Part shown: positions 8,641 through 21,088 of the stretch, piece after piece
Numbering within the stretch: the first letter of the stretch is position 1
Layout of the letters: every line of letters begins with the position of its first letter
Assembly: GCF_008365375.1 (NCBI RefSeq)
Contig: NZ_QOKW01000004.1
Span: 124,001 to 188,000, forward strand
Direction: 5' to 3'
From: Roseomonas genomospecies 6
GTDB lineage: Bacteria; Pseudomonadota; Alphaproteobacteria; Azospirillales; Azospirillaceae
Length of the DNA: 64,000 nt
Translations under genes and position numbers: made by a program
Notes under the pieces: model-generated
Database searches by the model: none
The model's input: only the letters and a program-made list of their open reading frames with translations
What the model was told of the DNA's origin: nothing

Positions 8641-10152
8641 ATGGCTGCCTTCCTCGTCGAGAATATGGCGCCGCTGATGTTCGCGGCGCTTGTCCTCTTC
8701 CTTCTGATGGGTTTCCCGGTCGCCTTCGCGCTCGCCGCGAACGGCCTCGTCTTCGGTCTGATCGGCATCGAGCTGGGTCTGCTGACCCCGGCGCTGTTCC
8801 AGGCGCTGCCGGAACGCGTCTTCGGCATCATGCGCAACGACACGCTGCTGGCCATTCCCTTCTTCACCTTCATGGGCCTGATCCTCGAACGATCCGGCAT
8901 GGCCGAGGACCTGCTCGACACGGTCGGGCAGTTGTTCGGCCCGCTGCGCGGCGGTCTGGCCTATGCGGTGATCTTCGTCGGCGCGCTTCTGGCCGCCACG
9001 ACGGGCGTCGTGGCCGCGTCGGTCATCTCGATGGGCCTGATCTCGCTGCCGATCATGCTGCGCTACGGCTATGACCGGCGGGTCGCCACCGGTGTGATCG
9101 CCGCGTCCGGCACGCTGGCCCAGATCATCCCGCCGTCGCTGGTGCTGATCATCCTGGCCGACCAGCTCGGCCGTTCGGTCGGCGACATGTACGCCGGCGC
9201 CCTGGTCCCCGGCCTGGTGCTGACCGGCCTCTACGCCAGCTACATCCTGATCACCACCATCGTCCGCCCTGAATTCGCCCCGGCCCTGCCGCCGGAGGCG
9301 CGCTCGCTGCGCGGCTTCCAGCTCCTGTTCCGGGTGTTGACCTCGCTGGTTCCGCCGCTGGTCCTGATCTTCCTGGTGCTGGGCACCATCTTCCTTGGCA
9401 TCGCGACGCCGACGGAAGGCGGCGCCATGGGCGCGACCGGCGCCATGATCCTGGCGCTCCTGAAGCGGCAGTTGAGCTGGTCGCTGATGCGTCAGGCGAT
9501 GGACACGACGGCGAAGCTGTCCTCCTTCGTCATCTTCATCCTGATCGGCTCGACGGTCTTCGGCCTGGTGTTCCGCGCCGTGAACGGCGACCTGTGGGTG
9601 GAGCACCTGCTGACCAGCCTGCCGGGCGGCGAGCTGGGCTTCCTGATCGTCGTCAACATCATGGTCTTCCTGCTCGCCTTCTTCCTCGACTTCTTCGAGC
9701 TGGCCTTCATCATCGTGCCGCTGCTCGCCCCGGTCGCGGAGAAGTTGGGCATCGACCTGATCTGGTTCGGCGTCCTGCTGGGCGTCAACATGCAGACCTC
9801 CTTCATGCATCCACCCTTCGGTTTCGCCCTGTTCTTCCTGAGAAGCGTGGCTCCACGGGAGGACTACAAGGACAAGATCACCGGGAAGATCATCAAGAAG
9901 ATCACCACCGGGCAGATCTACTGGGGCGCGGTGCCGTTCGTCTGCATCCAGCTCATCATGGTGGCGCTGGTCATCATATTTCCGGAAATGGTCTTCTCCG
10001 GTTTGGACCGCGGCGAGCCGATTGACCTCGACAGCATCCAGATCGAGATCCCGCAGTTCGACTCGGGAGAGCCTCCGCCGCCCTTCGGCGCGCCGGAAGA
10101 GCCCGCCCAGGACCCGAACGCCGATCTCATGCGGCAGTTGCAGGGCAAGTAA
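8641..10152 (+). CDS. dctM: TRAP transporter large membrane subunit (DctM type)
   Basis: 503 residues with about twelve hydrophobic segments. Family signatures include FLLMGFPVAFALAANG near the N-terminus, GALLAATTGVVAASVISMGL, the helical-hairpin region GTLAQIIPPSLVLIILADQ, and the later FEPAFI-like stretch ELAFIIVPLLAP. This subunit moves substrate with sodium after release from the periplasmic binding protein. It has a hydrophilic C-terminal tail of about 50 residues, rich in Pro, Glu and Gln, beyond the last membrane helix, longer than usual for DctM. The neighbouring TakP-like protein suggests an oxo-acid or related carboxylate as substrate. Confidence 0.9.
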   Translation: MAAFLVENMAPLMFAALVLFLLMGFPVAFALAANGLVFGLIGIELGLLTPALFQALPERVFGIMRNDTLLAIPFFTFMGLILERSGMAEDLLDTVGQLFGPLRGGLAYAVIFVGALLAATTGVVAASVISMGLISLPIMLRYGYDRRVATGVIAASGTLAQIIPPSLVLIILADQLGRSVGDMYAGALVPGLVLTGLYASYILITTIVRPEFAPALPPEARSLRGFQLLFRVLTSLVPPLVLIFLVLGTIFLGIATPTEGGAMGATGAMILALLKRQLSWSLMRQAMDTTAKLSSFVIFILIGSTVFGLVFRAVNGDLWVEHLLTSLPGGELGFLIVVNIMVFLLAFFLDFFELAFIIVPLLAPVAEKLGIDLIWFGVLLGVNMQTSFMHPPFGFALFFLRSVAPREDYKDKITGKIIKKITTGQIYWGAVPFVCIQLIMVALVIIFPEMVFSGLDRGEPIDLDSIQIEIPQFDSGEPPPPFGAPEEPAQDPNADLMRQLQGK

Positions 10153-10170
10153 CCGGTTCCTCCCTTCCTT

Positions 10171-10202
10171 CCCCTCCTCCTCCGCCCAGCGGCGGGGGAG
10201 GA
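10171..10202. repeat. GC-rich extragenic palindrome
   Basis: A CCTCCTCCTCCGCCCAGCGG-type palindrome ending in CGGGGGAGG lies just after the dctM stop. Closely similar elements follow other plus-strand stops at about 41835, 49650 and 50234, with a shared CCCTCCCC...GGGGAGGG design and often a CCCAGC loop. Confidence 0.5.
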
Positions 10203-10236
10203 CCCGGGGGCCGCAAAGGACGGGAACACCGGCAAC

Positions 10237-10265
10237 AAAAAAGCCCCGCATCCGCGGGGCTTTTT
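10237..10265. terminator. Bidirectional rho-independent terminator between dctM and takP1
   Basis: A run of A, then AGCCCCGC, a four-base loop ATCC, GCGGGGCT and a run of T. The flanking A and T tracts allow termination from both sides, which fits its place between two convergent genes. Confidence 0.9.
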
Positions 10266-10286
10266 CGTGTCCGGCTGTAGGGAGCC

Positions 10287-14090
<3,804 letters not shown>

Positions 14091-14108
14091 GGCGTGTGGA
14101 TACCAAAT

Positions 14109-14831
14109 CTAGCGGCCACGCGCCACCGTGTTCTCGTAACGTTCTCTTAATCGCAGCCGCGCCGGCGGCAGGGGTCCGTTCAGCAGGTGACGCTCCAGGA
14201 AATGGCCGGTCAGGCGCAGCCCCTCCCCGACCGCCTGCGGCCCGCCGCCGCCCAGCCCGATCAGGAATCCGGGCAGCGGCAGCAGCCGGTCGCGGTAGGG
14301 CTCCCCGGCGGAGGCCGACACCGCGCGCCCGGTGCGCGGGCTGACATAGGCGAGGTAATCGTTGGCTCCGGTGACCGCGCAGCGGTCGAGATCCAGCCCG
14401 AATCCGAGTTCGGCGAGCAACCCGACCTCCCACCGCACGTAGGACTCGGCCCAGGCGTCGCCGCCCAGCAGGCCGAACAGGGCCAGCAGGCCGTCGAACA
14501 GCGCGGGGTGCGGCTCATGCTCCGGCAGGGCGGCCTCGGCCAGCGCGCAGGCGGCTGTCAGGGCGGCGAGTCGCGGCGCGTCGTCCAGAAAGGCGGCGGA
14601 ATAGCCCTGCACCACCTCCAGCGTCAGGTTTCCCAGATGCTCCGGAAGGCGCCCGCGCCAGCGCGCCGACACCAGCGTTCCGGGCTCCAGCGCCGCCCGC
14701 GTCCGGCTGGACCGCCCGCCCATGACCATTCCGGCGTGCCGCCCGTGGTCCCTGGTCAGCAGAGTGGCAACCGCCGAGGTCTCGCCATGCGGGCGGGCCG
14801 ACAGCACGATGCCCTGATCGGACCATTCCAT
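14109..14831 (-). CDS. recO: DNA repair protein RecO
   Basis: 240 residues. The N-terminal OB-fold starts with MEWSDQGIVLSARPHGETSAVATLLTRDHG in outline (WxDxGIVLSxRPHGE), followed by the helical domain with WAESYVRWEVGLLAELGFGLDLDRCAVTG in outline. RecO anneals SSB-coated single strands and loads RecA with RecR in gap repair. The four-cysteine zinc site of some RecO proteins is absent, with only one Cys in the CAVTG position. It is divergent from the PAS-GGDEF-EAL gene and 18 bases upstream of parC on the same strand. Confidence 0.88.
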   Translation of the reverse strand: MEWSDQGIVLSARPHGETSAVATLLTRDHGRHAGMVMGGRSSRTRAALEPGTLVSARWRGRLPEHLGNLTLEVVQGYSAAFLDDAPRLAALTAACALAEAALPEHEPHPALFDGLLALFGLLGGDAWAESYVRWEVGLLAELGFGLDLDRCAVTGANDYLAYVSPRTGRAVSASAGEPYRDRLLPLPGFLIGLGGGGPQAVGEGLRLTGHFLERHLLNGPLPPARLRLRERYENTVARGR

Positions 14832-14988
14832 GCTTCCGCCTCCTCACGTTGACGGGACGTTCCCGATTCCCGCAGTGCGCCCGGTGGCGCCTGGAACCGC
14901 CCGCAAGGCGGGTCCGGTCATCTTTTCCACCAGCATGACGCAAATCCATTGCAAGGGGGCTTCATTTCTCGTTCACCATTCGGGCACT

Positions 14989-17553
14989 ATGGTGCGGTTC
15001 CAAGGATTGCGGGCGCGCCGCGGCGGTGAGGGGGCTTTGAACAGCACGATCGAGCGATATCTGCTGGCCGAGAAAGCCGGCTCCGAGGGCGTCTGGGACT
15101 GGGACCTCCGCAACGATACGATGTTCCTGTCCCCCCGCTTCAAGGAGTTTCTCGGCCTGCCGCCGGGCGAGGTCAATCGCCCGGAAGATTGGCTCGACCG
15201 CGTGCACCCGGACGACATCGACTGGCTCTACGCCTCCTTCGAAGGCCAGATGGTCGGCGTCTCGCTGCCTTTCCAGATCGAACACCGCGTCCGCCGGACC
15301 GAAACCGGTTTTTCCGCGGGCGACGGCGAGTCCAACTGGCGCTGGCTGGTCTGCCGCGGCATGGCGGTGATGGACGAGTCGGGCGATCCGGTCCGGCTGG
15401 TCGGTTCGGTCGCCGACATCACCGACCGCAAGCACGCCGAACGCCAACTGCGCCGGAGCGAGGAGCGCTACGCGCTCGCCGCAGCGGCCAGCAACGATGG
15501 GTTGTGGGACTGGGACCTGGACGCCGGGACCGTCTATTACTCGCCCCGCTGGCTGTCGCTCCTCGGACTTGAGGAAGGCGGAGTCGGCAACAGCCCGGAC
15601 GAATGGCTGGAGCGCGTCCACCCCGACGACCGCCACCCGCTGCGCGCGGCGCTGGACGCGCTCGGCGGCGACAACACCGTCTTCCAGATCGAATACCGCA
15701 TGCGCCACGCCGATGGCGGCACCCGCTGGATGGCCTGCCGCGGCATCGCCGTTCTGGACGGGCAGGGCCGCCCGGTGCGGCTGGTCGGCAGCCAGGCCGA
15801 CGTGACGGACCGCAAATCCGCCGAACAGCGCCTGCTGCAGAGCGAGGAGCGCTACGCGCTGGCCGCCGCGGGCGCCAACGACGGGCTGTGGGACTGGCGG
15901 CTGGACACGGACGAGGTCTATTACTCCCCGCGCTGGGTGGCCATGCTGGGCTTCGCCGGGGACAGCCTGTCCAACCGCATCGCCGAATGGTTCGACCGCG
16001 TGCACCCCGACGATCTGGCCGGGCTGCGCACCGCCATCGACCTGCATCTGACCGGCGAGCGGGAGCATCTCCAGCACGTCTTCCGCATCAGCGCCGCCGA
16101 CGGGGACGAGCTGTGGATGCTGGTCCGCGGCCTCGCCGTGCGGGACGGGACGGGACGGTCGGTGCGAATCGCCGGGTCGATGACCGACATCACCGCCCAG
16201 AAGCGGGCGGAGCAGCAGCTTCTGTTCGACGCCTTCCACGACGGCATGACCGGGCTGCCCAACCGCACCCTTCTGCTCGACCGAATCGGGCAGGCTCTGG
16301 ACCGCAACCGGCGGGCCGGCGGGAAGGCCTTCGCCGTCATCTTCATCGACCTGGACCGCTTCAAGTCGATCAACGACGCGCTGGGCTCCAGCGTGGGCGA
16401 CCGGCTGCTGAAGACCATCGCGGAGCGGCTGGACGGAACCCGCCGCATGGGCGACACCCTGGCCCGCCTGTCGGCGGACGAGTTCGCCATGCTTCTGGAC
16501 GGCATCGACGACGTGGGCGACGCCCTGTCCGCGGCGGAGCGCATGGGCGAGGCCATCGCCATGCCGCTGGCGCTGGACGGGCACGAATTCGTCCTGTCCG
16601 CGTCCATCGGCATCGCGCTCAGCGTCTCCGGCTACGACCGGGCGGAGGAGATGCTGCGCGACGCCAGCCTCGCCATGTACCGGGCCAAATCCGGCGGGCG
16701 GGCGCGAATCGACGTGTTCGACAGCAACCTGCGCCGTCAGGCGATGGCCCAGATGCGCACGGAAACCGACCTGCGCATGGCGCTGGAGCAGGACCAGCTC
16801 TGCCTCTTCTACCAGCCGATCGTCGGGCTGTCCTCCGGCCGAATCGCCGGGTTCGAGGCGCTGATGCGCTGGAAACACCCGGAGCGCGGGCTCGTCCCGC
16901 CGGGCGAGTTCATTCCGCTGGCCGAGGAATCGGGCCTCATCGTTCCCATGGGCCGCTGGGCGCTGCGCGAGGCGGCGCGGCAGCTCGCCCAATGGCAGGC
17001 CCGTTTCCCCCGCCCCACCCCGCTGTTCATGAGCGTGAACGTCTCCTCCCGCCAGTTCAGCGACGACGACCTGATCGGGCTGGTGAGCGAGGTGCTGGAG
17101 GAAAGCCGGGTCCCGCCCTCCAGCCTGAAGCTGGAGATCACGGAAAGCCTGCTGATGAAGGACCCGGCGAAATGCCGGGTGCTGATGCAGCGCATCCGCG
17201 ACATGGACGTGCGCCTGTCCATCGACGATTTCGGCACCGGCTATTCGTCGCTGTCCTACCTGCACAAGTTCCCGGCGGACACGCTGAAGATCGACCGCAG
17301 CTTCGTCCAGGCCATCTCGTCGGGCGAAGGCAACGCCGCCATCGTTCAGGTGATCGCCACGCTGGCCGCGATCCTGGGCATGGACGCGGTCGCCGAAGGC
17401 GTGGAGACGGAGATGGAGTCGGAGTTCCTGCGCGACATCATGTGCAAGTACGCGCAGGGCTACCTCTACGCCCGCCCCGCCCCCGCCGACGCCATCGAGG
17501 CGCTGCTCGTCCGGGAGGCGGAGGAGCCGCTGGCCGTCCCCAGCCTGGTGTAG
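14989..17553 (+). CDS. Triple-PAS GGDEF/EAL protein, probable cyclic-di-GMP phosphodiesterase
   Basis: 854 residues from the ATG at 14989; ATG 14935 or a TTG at 15037 preceded by GTGAGGGGG are alternatives. Three closely related PAS/PAC modules (about residues 20-145, 150-275 and 280-405) repeat the pattern WDWDL...YSPRW...RVHPDD...DITDRK. A GGDEF domain follows (about 410-575), whose signature is SADEF at 495-499 instead of GGDEF. The EAL domain (about 590-840) keeps EAL at 623-625, DDFGTGYSS from 746, the EITES block and EGVET. An intact EAL with a degenerate GGDEF suggests c-di-GMP hydrolysis, possibly with the GGDEF domain as a GTP-sensing module. No membrane helix is seen, so it is probably cytoplasmic. 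Confidence 0.88.
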   Translation: MVRFQGLRARRGGEGALNSTIERYLLAEKAGSEGVWDWDLRNDTMFLSPRFKEFLGLPPGEVNRPEDWLDRVHPDDIDWLYASFEGQMVGVSLPFQIEHRVRRTETGFSAGDGESNWRWLVCRGMAVMDESGDPVRLVGSVADITDRKHAERQLRRSEERYALAAAASNDGLWDWDLDAGTVYYSPRWLSLLGLEEGGVGNSPDEWLERVHPDDRHPLRAALDALGGDNTVFQIEYRMRHADGGTRWMACRGIAVLDGQGRPVRLVGSQADVTDRKSAEQRLLQSEERYALAAAGANDGLWDWRLDTDEVYYSPRWVAMLGFAGDSLSNRIAEWFDRVHPDDLAGLRTAIDLHLTGEREHLQHVFRISAADGDELWMLVRGLAVRDGTGRSVRIAGSMTDITAQKRAEQQLLFDAFHDGMTGLPNRTLLLDRIGQALDRNRRAGGKAFAVIFIDLDRFKSINDALGSSVGDRLLKTIAERLDGTRRMGDTLARLSADEFAMLLDGIDDVGDALSAAERMGEAIAMPLALDGHEFVLSASIGIALSVSGYDRAEEMLRDASLAMYRAKSGGRARIDVFDSNLRRQAMAQMRTETDLRMALEQDQLCLFYQPIVGLSSGRIAGFEALMRWKHPERGLVPPGEFIPLAEESGLIVPMGRWALREAARQLAQWQARFPRPTPLFMSVNVSSRQFSDDDLIGLVSEVLEESRVPPSSLKLEITESLLMKDPAKCRVLMQRIRDMDVRLSIDDFGTGYSSLSYLHKFPADTLKIDRSFVQAISSGEGNAAIVQVIATLAAILGMDAVAEGVETEMESEFLRDIMCKYAQGYLYARPAPADAIEALLVREAEEPLAVPSLV

Positions 17554-17650
17554 GGCGTTTCCCGCCCCCATCCAACGGACACTTCCCCCGGCCCCGCCCT
17601 TTGTGCGACTGTCCGCGCTCTTTCACCAGGACAGACCAGGAACTCGCGTT

Positions 17651-18034
17651 ATGGCCGACCGCAATTGCGGAGAATGCACGCTGTGCTGCAAGCTGATGGG
17701 CGTGCCCGAACTGAAGAAGCCCTCGGCCAAGTGGTGCGTGTCCTGCGACCAGGGCAAGGGCTGCACGGTCTATGAGGAGCGCCCGCAATCCTGCCGGAAC
17801 TTCCAATGCTTCTGGCTGATGGACGAGAACTTCCCCGACGAATTCCGGCCCGACCGCATCCACGCGCTGGCCGCCTTCAACGATGTGAAGGACAGTTGCG
17901 TCCTCCACGTCGATCCGGCCAAGCCCCGCGCGATGTCCAGCCCGGAGGTCAACGCCCTGATCGACGCCCTGCTGAAGTCCTATGCCAAGGTGTTCGTTCT
18001 GTCCGGCAAGGAAAGCGCGCTGATCCAGCGCTGA
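17651..18034 (+). CDS. YkgJ-type cysteine cluster protein
   Basis: 127 residues from an ATG with CCAGGAACTCGCGTT upstream. The N-terminal half has the conserved cysteine pattern of YkgJ/UPF0153 proteins: NCGECTLCCKLMGV, then WCVSCDQGKGC and RPQSCRNFQCFWL. The cysteines probably bind a metal or an Fe-S cluster; no reaction is established for the family. It lies about 100 bases after the EAL gene and converges on the O-methyltransferase gene. Confidence 0.75.
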   Translation: MADRNCGECTLCCKLMGVPELKKPSAKWCVSCDQGKGCTVYEERPQSCRNFQCFWLMDENFPDEFRPDRIHALAAFNDVKDSCVLHVDPAKPRAMSSPEVNALIDALLKSYAKVFVLSGKESALIQR

Positions 18035-18059
18035 ACCGGCCCCGCGCGAACCTCGCTCG

Positions 18060-18722
18060 TCAGCGGCGGCGCAGGAGGGTCACGCCGTCGCCGACGGGCA
18101 GCATGCACAGGGCCACCCGCTCATCCTCCAGCCGGGCGGCGTTGAAGGCGCGGAAGGCTTCGGTCTTCTCCTTGCGGTCGCTGGGGTCGGCGACGCGTCC
18201 CCGCCAGAAGGTGTTGTCGGCAACGATCAGCCCGCCGCGCCGCACGAGCCGCAGGCACCGCTCGTAATAGGCCGCGTAGTTCTCCTTGTCGGCGTCGATG
18301 AAGGCGAAGTCGAAGGAGTCGCTTCCGCCGTCGGCGATCAGGTCATCCAACCCGTCGAGCGCCGGCCCGATGCGCAGGTCGATCCGGTCGGTGACCCCGG
18401 CCTCGGCCCAGGCCGCGCGGGCCAGCGCCGTCCAGCCTTCGCTGATGTCGAAACTGACGACTTTGCCGCCACCCGGCAGGCTCAGCGCCACCGTCAGGGC
18501 GCTGTAGCCGGTGAAGGTCCCGATGTCCAGGGTGCGGCGGGCGCCGATGGTCTCGACCAGAAAGGCCAGCAGTTGGCCTTCCTCCGGCGCGATCTGGTAG
18601 TGGGCCTCGGTCAGTTGGGCCGTCTCCGCGCGCAGCCTCGCCTGGACCGGCGTTTCGCGCAGCGAGGTGTCGAGCATGTACCGGTAGATCGCCTCGGGCA
18701 TGAACATCGACTGCACGGTCAC
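18060..18722 (-). CDS. SAM-dependent class I O-methyltransferase (caffeoyl-CoA/COMT-like)
   Basis: 220 residues. SAM-binding motif I is TLDIGTFTGYSALTVALSLP; motif II region KVVSFDISEGW follows; FDFAFIDADKENY carries the acidic residues that hold the divalent metal in cation-dependent O-methyltransferases; GGLIVADNTFWRGRV is the downstream signature. The family methylates catechol-type hydroxyls, but bacterial members have broad or unknown substrates. A start two codons pairs later (MFMPEAIYRYM) is possible. No pathway genes adjoin it. Confidence 0.85.
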   Translation of the reverse strand: MTVQSMFMPEAIYRYMLDTSLRETPVQARLRAETAQLTEAHYQIAPEEGQLLAFLVETIGARRTLDIGTFTGYSALTVALSLPGGGKVVSFDISEGWTALARAAWAEAGVTDRIDLRIGPALDGLDDLIADGGSDSFDFAFIDADKENYAAYYERCLRLVRRGGLIVADNTFWRGRVADPSDRKEKTEAFRAFNAARLEDERVALCMLPVGDGVTLLRRR

Positions 18723-18812
18723 GGCATCGTCCCCCTTGCTGGCCGCCCGCGTCTCGCGGACTCCCGAGCACAGGTAATGCCGCAGGGGATCGCGCTGTTC
18801 CGGCGGACGGCA

Positions 18813-19325
18813 TCACCCCCCGCGGAAATTCAGGAGGCTCGGCGCCTTGTCGATGATCTCCTCCAGGATCAGGGAGGCGGTTTCCAGATCGCGCTCCAGA
18901 TCCGCGCCCAGCTTGCCGGCGTAGTTGGGGCGCTGCAGCTTCTCGTGGGCGTCGTGCAGGCTGCGCAGTTCCGCCACGAAGATCTCGCGGGCGCCCATGG
19001 GCAGGATCGGGTTGGCCGACAGCACGAAGAAGAAGCGCATGCTGGCGCGCACCAGCAGCGCCAGCATGACCGTGTCCAGCCGCTCGAACTGGTCCCGCAG
19101 GTCGTCGGAGCGGGTGTCCACGAGGTTGCGCAGCCGTTGCTCGATCAGGATGACGAGCGCCTGGAACTCCCCCACCTTGTCGCGGAATTCGCGGTAGGCG
19201 CCGAAGCTGTGCTTGCTCGCCTCATGCTCGGCCAACTGGGCGAGCTTCGATGCCTCCCGGCACTGGCGCTCCAGCGCGGACAGCAGTTCCTTGACCTCGG
19301 CGCGGGTGTATTGGCGCTTGCTCAT
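18813..19325 (-). CDS. Conserved-looking helical protein of unknown function
   Basis: 170 residues from MSKRQYTRAEVKELLSALER; the frame is open further upstream, but this ATG is the best start by sequence. The protein appears almost entirely helical and highly charged, with a long coiled-coil-like stretch (about residues 10-85) and a hydrophobic helix LDTVMLALLVRASMRFFFVL near residue 95 that could be membrane-associated or core packing. There are no cysteine clusters or known catalytic motifs. I do not recognise the family. Codon use matches its neighbours, so it is a real gene rather than a shadow frame. Confidence 0.6.
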   Translation of the reverse strand: MSKRQYTRAEVKELLSALERQCREASKLAQLAEHEASKHSFGAYREFRDKVGEFQALVILIEQRLRNLVDTRSDDLRDQFERLDTVMLALLVRASMRFFFVLSANPILPMGAREIFVAELRSLHDAHEKLQRPNYAGKLGADLERDLETASLILEEIIDKAPSLLNFRGG

Positions 19326-19412
19326 GACGGCGGAAAGCCCCTTCGACGCGACGGCCTGCCCTATAGCACGAAGTCCGGCGCCGGTCACGGTGGTGCTTCA
19401 CCCGTGCGCCCC

Positions 19413-21038
19413 TCAGTGGTCCGCCGCCGCCGGCTTGCCGCCGGGACGCCGCACCAGCGGCATCAGCAGAAGCCCAGCGAAGAACACCCCGGCCATCAGC
19501 AGAAGGCAGTCGTTGAAGGTCAACACCATCGCCTCCCGCTCCACCATGCGGGCCAGCGTCTTCATGGCCGCGGCCTGCGGGTCGGCGACCATCCCGTCGA
19601 ACGTGGCGGTCAGCCCGTCCAGCGTCTCCTGCACCAGCGGGCGGGCGAGGTTCAGGTTGTCGCCCAGCCGGTTCATGTGCAGGGCCGCCCGCTCCAGGAT
19701 CACCGTGTTGATCGCCGCCAGACCGATGGCACCGCCCAAATTGCGCATCAGGTTGTAGAGGCCCGACGCGTTCTTGAGCTGCTCCGGCGGCAGGGTGCCG
19801 AGCGCGATGCTGTTCACGGGGATGAAGCACAGCATCAGCGACAGGCCGCGCACCGCCTGCGGCAGGAACAGCTCCCAGAAGCCGGACTGGTTGGTCAGGT
19901 GGGCGTTCAGCCAGACGCCCGTCCCGAACAGGCACAGCCCCAGCGCCAGCATCGCCCGCAGGTCCATCTTCTTCGACAAGGCGCCGGCGATGGGGGCGGA
20001 CAGGAACTGGAAGGCGCCGGTCACGAACATGATCGTGCCGATCTGCAGACTGTTCAGCCCGCGCACCCGCGCCAGGAACAGCGGTTGCAGATAGACCGCC
20101 CCGTAAAGCCCGATGCCGATGATGAAGCTGTAGAGCGACCCGATGGCGAAGTTGCGGTCCAGGAAGGCGCGCAGTTCCACGATCGGGTTGCGGTAGGTCA
20201 GCACCCGCCAGAAGAAGCCCACGGCGGACACCGCGGCGACCACGGCGAAGACCGCCACATACTCGTCCTCGAACCAGTCCTGGCGCGGGCCCTCCTCGAC
20301 CACGAACTCCAGGCTGCCGAGGAAGGCGGCCATCAGCCCCAGCCCGACGAAGTCGAAGCCCTTGCGCAGCGCCGGGTTGGGCTTGTCCACGTCGACCAGC
20401 GTCCAGACCAGCGCCGTCACCGCGATGCCCGGCAGCACGTTGGCCAGGAACAACCAGTGCCAGGAGAAGCTCTGCGTCAGCCAGCCGCCCAGCGTCGGGC
20501 CGAGCGTCGGCGCCATGGTGGCGACCAGACCGATCATCACCGACACGCCCGCCCGCTTTTCCGGAGGGAACAGGGAGAAGCTGGTGGCGAAGACGGTCGG
20601 GATCATCGCGCCGCCGATGAAGCCCTGAAGCGCCCGCCACACGATCATCGATTCGATGCCGGAGGTGAAGGCGCAGGCCACGCTGGTCAGGGTGAAGCCG
20701 GCGGCGGCGATGGTGAACAGCACGCGGGTGGAGAGAATCCGCGCCAGCATGCCGGACAGCGGGATCATCACCACCTCGGCGATGAGGTAGGAGGTCTGCA
20801 CCCACGCGATCTCGTCGGCGCTGGCCGCGAGGCCCGCCTGGATTTCCGACAGGGAGCTGGAGACGATCTGGATGTCCAGGATCGCCATGAACATGCCGAC
20901 GACCATGGCCAGGAATCCCAGCCAGTCGCGCGTGGTCACCGGGCGCGGCCCCGCCGCAGGCGAGGAAGGAGCCGCCGCGTCAGCCGGGGGAGTGGCGTTG
21001 CGGGCGGAGGGCGTGTCGTCGTTGGTGATGGCGGTCAT
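19413..21038 (-). CDS. emrB: DHA2-family multidrug efflux permease (EmrB/QacA type)
   Basis: 541 residues from MTAITNDDTPSARNA; the frame runs open into the upstream gene but has no MFS character there. Fourteen hydrophobic helices fit the DHA2 family. Signatures include MFMAILDIQIVSSSLSEIQ in helix 1, the WVQTSYLIAEVVMIPLSG motif, and the GPTLGGWLTQSFSWHWLFL motif C region. With the EmrA-like adaptor 50 bases upstream and an outer-membrane channel, it would expel hydrophobic toxicants by proton antiport. A divergent TetR gene and operator-like palindromes lie beyond emrA. Confidence 0.88.
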   Translation of the reverse strand: MTAITNDDTPSARNATPPADAAAPSSPAAGPRPVTTRDWLGFLAMVVGMFMAILDIQIVSSSLSEIQAGLAASADEIAWVQTSYLIAEVVMIPLSGMLARILSTRVLFTIAAAGFTLTSVACAFTSGIESMIVWRALQGFIGGAMIPTVFATSFSLFPPEKRAGVSVMIGLVATMAPTLGPTLGGWLTQSFSWHWLFLANVLPGIAVTALVWTLVDVDKPNPALRKGFDFVGLGLMAAFLGSLEFVVEEGPRQDWFEDEYVAVFAVVAAVSAVGFFWRVLTYRNPIVELRAFLDRNFAIGSLYSFIIGIGLYGAVYLQPLFLARVRGLNSLQIGTIMFVTGAFQFLSAPIAGALSKKMDLRAMLALGLCLFGTGVWLNAHLTNQSGFWELFLPQAVRGLSLMLCFIPVNSIALGTLPPEQLKNASGLYNLMRNLGGAIGLAAINTVILERAALHMNRLGDNLNLARPLVQETLDGLTATFDGMVADPQAAAMKTLARMVEREAMVLTFNDCLLLMAGVFFAGLLLMPLVRRPGGKPAAADH

Positions 21039-21088
21039 GGTCGCCCTCTCCAGGACGAAAGGAGTTGTCGGCTCACGCCAGGGCGCGG

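Noticed and set aside
15060..16205. Regular repeats in the PAS region as a possible CRISPR or DNA repeat array
   Set aside because: They are diverged coding repeats of about 380 bases that encode three PAS modules; there are no short repeats with spacers.
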